From: an uncultured Ruminococcus sp.
GTDB taxonomy: Bacteria; Bacillota; Clostridia; Lachnospirales; Lachnospiraceae
Length of the DNA stretch: 64,000 nt
NCBI GenBank assembly: GCA_900541505.1
Contig: UQKK01000009.1
Span: 34,081-98,080 of the forward strand
Direction: 5' to 3'
Under the pieces are notes generated by a model that saw nothing but the letters and a program-made list of their open reading frames with translations, searched no databases and was not told the DNA's origin. The position numbers and the translations under genes were made by a program. Within the stretch, counting starts at the first letter, position 1; every line of letters begins with the position of its first letter. Shown here one piece after another: positions 60,987 to 64,000 of this stretch.

Positions 60987-62078
60987 TTAGTACTCCAACG
61001 ACTCCATATACTTCATGTATTTCACTACCATCAGAGCAATCTTAAACGTAATGGCATCCTCAAAGATGCGAAGGTCCAGTCCCGTGCTCTTCTGGAGCTT
61101 ATCCAGTCTGTATACCAGAGTATTTCTGTGAATATAAAGCTGTCTGGACGTTTCTGATACATTCAGGCTATTCTCGAAAAACTTATTGATAGTCATCAAT
61201 GTCTCCTCATCAAAATCGTCCGGAGATTTCCCCTCGAAAATCTCTTTTATAAACATCTTACACAGCGGAATCGGCAACTGGTATATCAACCTGCCAATCC
61301 CCAGCGTACTATACGCTACAATGTCTTTCTCATCGAAGAAAATCTTGCCGACGTCAAGAGCCAGCTTCGCCTCTTTGTAGGACTTGGAGACCTCTTTGAT
61401 GTCATTGACCACAGTCCCGTACGCGATATGGATGCGCTCTTCGCCTCCCTCGTTCTTGAGCGTCTCCAGCATGTCTCTCGCCATCTTGTCGAGCTCCCGG
61501 CTCCCGTCCTTATCAGACAGTTCCTTCACAACGATGATATTCTTCTCATCCACGGCGGTGATGAAATCCTTTGATTTCCCGCCCAGAAGATTCCGGACAT
61601 TGTCCAGCGCAGCGCTGTCTTTTTCGTGTGATGTCTCAATTATAAAGATAACACGTTTTACCTCTGTGTCAATATGTAATTTTTTTGCCCGGTTATAAAT
61701 GTCCACCAAAAGCAGGTTATCCAGCAAAAGATTTTTGATAAAATTATCTTTGTCAAAGCGCTCTTTATATGCTACCAAAAGGCTCTGTACCTGGAAAGCG
61801 GCAATTTTTCCCACCATATAGACATCTTCACTCTCGCCGTCCGCCAGAAGTACATATTCCAACTGCTGCTCATCAAAAATCTTAAAAAACTGACATCCCT
61901 GAATCACCTGGCTGTCCGCGGGAGACTCTACAAAGGACAGCACTGAACTCTCGTAATTCTGCACACCTTCAAATGTAGCGGCAAGCACTTTTCCTTCTGT
62001 GTCAAGCACACAGAAATCTATCCTGGAAATGCCCTTCAGTCCGTCAATCGTGTTTTGAAGTATCTGATTTGAAATCAT
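60987..62078 (-). CDS. PucR/CdaR-type helix-turn-helix regulator
   Basis: A 363-residue regulator. The N-terminal ~120 residues resemble a PAS/GAF or CdaR sugar-diacid-type sensor (FCVLDTEGKVLAATFEG). The middle is a GGDEF-like CdaR/PucR domain (about 135-270). The C-terminus is a PucR helix-turn-helix (SETSRQLYIHRNTLVYRLDK). The ATG at 62078 has GGAGG nine bases upstream. It stands 27 bases before ftsE on the same strand, as in other Lachnospiraceae, so it is likely co-transcribed with the division genes; its ligand is unknown. Confidence 0.85.
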   Translation of the reverse strand: MISNQILQNTIDGLKGISRIDFCVLDTEGKVLAATFEGVQNYESSVLSFVESPADSQVIQGCQFFKIFDEQQLEYVLLADGESEDVYMVGKIAAFQVQSLLVAYKERFDKDNFIKNLLLDNLLLVDIYNRAKKLHIDTEVKRVIFIIETSHEKDSAALDNVRNLLGGKSKDFITAVDEKNIIVVKELSDKDGSRELDKMARDMLETLKNEGGEERIHIAYGTVVNDIKEVSKSYKEAKLALDVGKIFFDEKDIVAYSTLGIGRLIYQLPIPLCKMFIKEIFEGKSPDDFDEETLMTINKFFENSLNVSETSRQLYIHRNTLVYRLDKLQKSTGLDLRIFEDAITFKIALMVVKYMKYMESLEY

Positions 62079-62303
62079 ACTCTTTTTCCTCCACTCGTCC
62101 ACCTAATTCATGTGCATATTTCACAAAATTATCCCTCTCCCAAAATTGCCTGCACACATATACAAATACTATATTAATGCAAAACAGCAAAAAAAGAAAG
62201 AGTAAATCTACTTTTTTTAGGCATTTCCCAATAAGTTTTACAAATTTTTCACATTTTCGCCTATATACAAGTTCACCAAAAACTGGAAGACAGCCGCTTT
62301 CTC

Positions 62304-62978
62304 TCAGTTTTCTTTCTTCTGTCTTTCCACCCGGTAGCGGAACATTCTCTTCATAAAAAAGCGCTTCAGCTTCCCGCCCATCCGCTTCTCATGGTAGTTC
62401 TGCCCCAGCGCGGTCCCGCATCCCAGCCACAGCTTCGCGCCAAGCAGCGCTTTCTGTTTTGCGATAAATTCTTCCTGCCAGGGGGAAGTAAGAGCGGAGA
62501 GAAGACACTCGGTCTCCGTACCGTTGATTTCATTGATAATGCGTTCCTCCTGACCGCTGTCCGCAGTGAGCGCTATGCAGCCTGTCACAAAGATTCCTCT
62601 GTGATAGCGATGTATGGCGCTTTCGAGATTCTCCGCTTCCTCCTCACTGTCCGCCAGCAGAAAGACCTTCTTGCGGTTCTTCTGCAGATATTTTAAGAAC
62701 ATCTTCAGAAATACTCTGCCCTCAGTGTCACGTATCAGGGTCCTGTCCTGTATCCCGGCAGCTTCCAGTATTTCCCGTTCTCCGGGGAGCACCATATCCA
62801 GCCCTTGTATCTGCTCTTTCCACGCCGGATTCTCCTGCTCCCTCATGAGCATGTCCATTGTTACGATTTCTATGGTATTTAAGGAATCTGTCTCCAGATA
62901 CCCGATTGCCTGCTTCATCGCTTCCTTGGCAGTAAAGCCCTGCATAGTCACATCAAAAATATTGATTCCATCCTTCAT
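62304..62978 (-). CDS. WecG/TagA/CpsF family glycosyltransferase
   Basis: A 224-residue GT26-family enzyme. It starts MKDGINIFDVTMQGFTAKEA, the normal family N-terminus, when the ATG at 62978 is used; longer in-frame starts add about 28 unrelated residues. Core elements are MDMLMREQENPAW, FLLADSEEEAENL, CLLSALTSPWQEEFI and LWLGCGTALGQNYH. The C-terminus (KRFFMKRMFRYRVER) fits the membrane-associating tail of TagA. Members add N-acetylmannosamine or another amino sugar to lipid-linked intermediates of wall polymers. The usual acceptor-site Asp at the end of strand 4 ('D.AD..P'-type) reads MVLPGERE, so substrate use may differ. Confidence 0.82.
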   Translation of the reverse strand: MKDGINIFDVTMQGFTAKEAMKQAIGYLETDSLNTIEIVTMDMLMREQENPAWKEQIQGLDMVLPGEREILEAAGIQDRTLIRDTEGRVFLKMFLKYLQKNRKKVFLLADSEEEAENLESAIHRYHRGIFVTGCIALTADSGQEERIINEINGTETECLLSALTSPWQEEFIAKQKALLGAKLWLGCGTALGQNYHEKRMGGKLKRFFMKRMFRYRVERQKKEN

Positions 62979-63069
62979 TCTTCTCACCCATGAACATTCT
63001 CCCCAGTCGTAACATTTTACCAGATATGACATCTTTTGTAAAGAACTTGCATTTTCCCGCAATCCCTTC

Positions 63070-63258
63070 CTATTTTGCAGACTTCTTTTTCTTTGTCACC
63101 AGTCCTCCGATTCTTCCCGTCTCTTTGGATGTCAGGGATTTCCAGCCTTCTTCAAGCACTTTATCCAAAAGACCTAACTCTTCCGCCACTTCATATTTTA
63201 ATTTTTCCTGGGGCTCCAGATTTTTCAAATCAATCTTTTTTTCTTTTTTCTTAGACAT
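63070..63258 (-). CDS. Alpha/beta-type small acid-soluble spore protein
   Basis: A 62-residue basic protein. The alpha/beta SASP signatures are recognisable: LKYEVAEELGLLDKV and GWKSLTSKETGRIGG (consensus EiA.ElG and ..LtsrenG.vGG). It binds spore DNA and protects it from UV and peroxide; the GPR cleavage Glu falls in KYEVA. The C-terminal half keeps only part of the usual 'GG.mVk.mi' ending (GGLVTKKKKSAK), so it is a divergent member. AGAAGGAAT precedes the ATG. It supports endospore formation. Probably expressed in the forespore under sigma-G; I did not find a clear sigma-G promoter. Confidence 0.8.
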   Translation of the reverse strand: MSKKKEKKIDLKNLEPQEKLKYEVAEELGLLDKVLEEGWKSLTSKETGRIGGLVTKKKKSAK

Positions 63259-63350
63259 GGCAATTCCTTCTTTCCTTATTTATGACAGTTCATCCGCAGC
63301 AAAAAGACGCTGCATGTCTGAACTGTATTTCACTTAAGAAGTATTGCCGC

Positions 63351-63391
63351 AAAAAAAGCAGCCCATTCAACACATAAAACGAATGAGCTGC
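63351..63391 (-). terminator. Terminator of the PadR gene
   Basis: An 11-bp stem with one mismatch (63381-63391 with 63358-63368), followed on the minus strand by T7 (63357-63351). Confidence 0.75.
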
Positions 63392-63397
63392 CGCCTA

Positions 63398-63715
63398 TCA
63401 AATCTCTCCTGCAAAAATGTGGCTGACCTTATCGGAATAGACTTTCCATTCCTCCTTATAAGCACGAAGCTTTTCTTTTCCGCGCTCCGTAATCTTATAA
63501 TATCTCCTGTTCCTGCCGTCGAACTGCCGGTCATAACTTTCCAGGCAGTCATCTTTCAGCAGTCTGCGAAGCACCGGGTAAAGGGTGGATTCCGAAACTT
63601 CGATGACGCTCCTCACATCCTGCGTAATTTTATATCCGTATGTGCCGTCCGCTTCTCCGGAAACGACCGCCAGCACAACCGCGTCCAAAAGTGCAGCTCC
63701 TGTATTGAATGCCAT
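63398..63715 (-). CDS. PadR family transcriptional regulator
   Basis: A 105-residue PadR winged-helix regulator: AALLDAVVLAVVSGEADGTY, then the recognition part VSESTLYPVLRRLLKD and the wing RRYYKITERGKE. The dimerisation helix is short, as in the PadR-s2 subfamily. ATG at 63715 has GAGGGGG seven bases upstream. Its upstream region holds a perfect palindrome (63758-63782), probably its own operator. PadR repressors often control a transporter or membrane protein of the same operon; the truncated membrane-protein gene beyond may be one. Confidence 0.9.
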   Translation of the reverse strand: MAFNTGAALLDAVVLAVVSGEADGTYGYKITQDVRSVIEVSESTLYPVLRRLLKDDCLESYDRQFDGRNRRYYKITERGKEKLRAYKEEWKVYSDKVSHIFAGEI

Positions 63716-63757
63716 GATTTTCCCCCTCTTTCCTGCCTTCTCCGATAATTTTCCTTT

Positions 63758-63782
63758 CAATATTATATAATGTATAATATTG
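63758..63782. promoter_or_regulatory. Palindromic PadR operator candidate
   Basis: CAATATTATA-TAATG-TATAATATTG, a perfect 10-bp inverted repeat around five bases, about 45 bp before the padR start. It contains TATAAT and TATTAT words that could be -10 boxes, so a bound repressor would block the promoter. Confidence 0.6.
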
Positions 63783-63846
63783 TATGTCAATCCCTCTAAA
63801 AGCTAGTGTACTGTCATCCAAAATCTAGTATACTGCCTCTCTCGCC

Positions 63847-63961
63847 TCACCGCCCCAGGCAAAGATAGCACAGAGCACACTGCATTATCAGAAGGGCGGG
63901 CACCCCCAGGTAAAACAACGGTTTTCTTATCTTGTGGCGGAACAGGAGCATACCAAAAAGG
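63847..63961 (-). CDS. C-terminal fragment of a membrane protein at the contig end
   Basis: On the minus strand an open frame enters from the contig end and stops at TGA (63849-63847). Its 37 residues (LFGMLLFRHKIRKPLFYLGV, then a hydrophobic stretch ALLIMQCALCYL) look like the last helix or helices of a membrane protein. The rest is lost where the adapter begins. No family can be assigned from this piece. Confidence 0.4.
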
Positions 63962-63995
63962 AGATCGGAAGAGCACACGTCTGAACTCCAGTCAC
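63962..63995 (+). other. Illumina TruSeq adapter, not genomic
   Basis: The 34 bases beginning AGATCGGAAGAGCACACGTC and ending CTCCAGTCAC are the standard TruSeq read-1 3' adapter. Only five more bases (63996-64000) follow, which would fall in the adapter's index region. The contig end is an untrimmed-read artefact. Confidence 0.98.
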
Positions 63996-64000
63996 CAAAA

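Noticed and set aside
29679..63819. Shared 12-mer GTACTGTCATCC at 29679 and 63808
   Set aside because: A 12-base match between two places in 64 kb is expected by chance many times; no extended similarity.
1..64000. CRISPR arrays, tRNA or rRNA genes, riboswitches
   Set aside because: No regularly spaced repeats, no T-loop/cloverleaf sequences and no recognisable riboswitch cores were found by reading both strands; a covariance-model scan would be the definitive test.

Overview
The window looks like chromosome from an anaerobic, endospore-forming Firmicute, most probably a member of the Lachnospiraceae (Clostridia). Pointers are an alpha/beta-type small acid-soluble spore protein, a Csp-like subtilase, a DUF5721 gene, the GDSL-DUF4358-MBOAT-DHHW envelope set, the ftsE-ftsX-M23-S41 block, AGGAGG-type ribosome binding sites, sigma-A promoters and a CIRCE element. 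No tRNA, rRNA or CRISPR array was seen. The right end is not genomic: the last ~39 bases are an Illumina adapter, so the contig stops inside a gene at about 63,961.

Layout. 0-0.5 kb: RelB/ParE-type toxin-antitoxin pair, toxin cut by the window edge. 0.6-6.9 kb: a minus-strand operon of an SLC13 permease, a CapA-like protein and two M20 peptidases, divergent from a LysR regulator. 7.1-9.7 kb: hemerythrin, NudC, signal peptidase II and a zinc-ribbon/LEA-like repeat protein. 9.9-24 kb: mostly housekeeping genes (Csp-like subtilase, AarF kinase, phasin-like protein, undecaprenol/diacylglycerol kinase, cation antiporter, a divergent ClpX paralogue, NAD ligase, RluF-type pseudouridine synthase) and an envelope O-acetylation operon. 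24.1-27.9 kb: an A+T-rich island with a type II restriction-modification pair and an intact-looking IS630 element whose transposase needs a -1 frameshift. 28-38.4 kb: a hydroxy-acid unit (GntR/FCD and RpiR regulators, LarA racemase, TRAP transporter, ornithine-cyclodeaminase-family reductase, glycerate 2-kinase, and an enolase paralogue that has lost key catalytic and phosphate-binding residues). 38.6-39.3 kb: a decayed Rpn nuclease gene. 39.4-52 kb: an amino/keto-acid catabolic cluster under a FadR-type GntR regulator. 52-63.9 kb: DUF5721, htpG, GNAT, YitT, the S41/M23/FtsX/FtsE block, a PucR-type regulator, a TagA/WecG glycosyltransferase, a spore protein and a PadR regulator.

The most interesting material is in 29.8-51 kb. 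The 39.4-51 kb cluster carries aminotransferases, glutamate dehydrogenase, a D-hydroxyacid dehydrogenase, an FAH-family hydrolase, a DRE-TIM condensing enzyme/lyase, a biotin-dependent carboxyltransferase subunit, a DUF6282 hydrolase and an NhaC antiporter. All three of its promoters carry the same long palindrome over or just past the start of transcription, directly beside the GntR gene. I read this as one regulon encoding a fermentation route for an amino acid that I cannot name. Next to it, the LarA/TRAP/glycerate-kinase/odd-enolase unit suggests uptake and conversion of a 2-hydroxy acid by chemistry that differs from ordinary glycolytic enolase.
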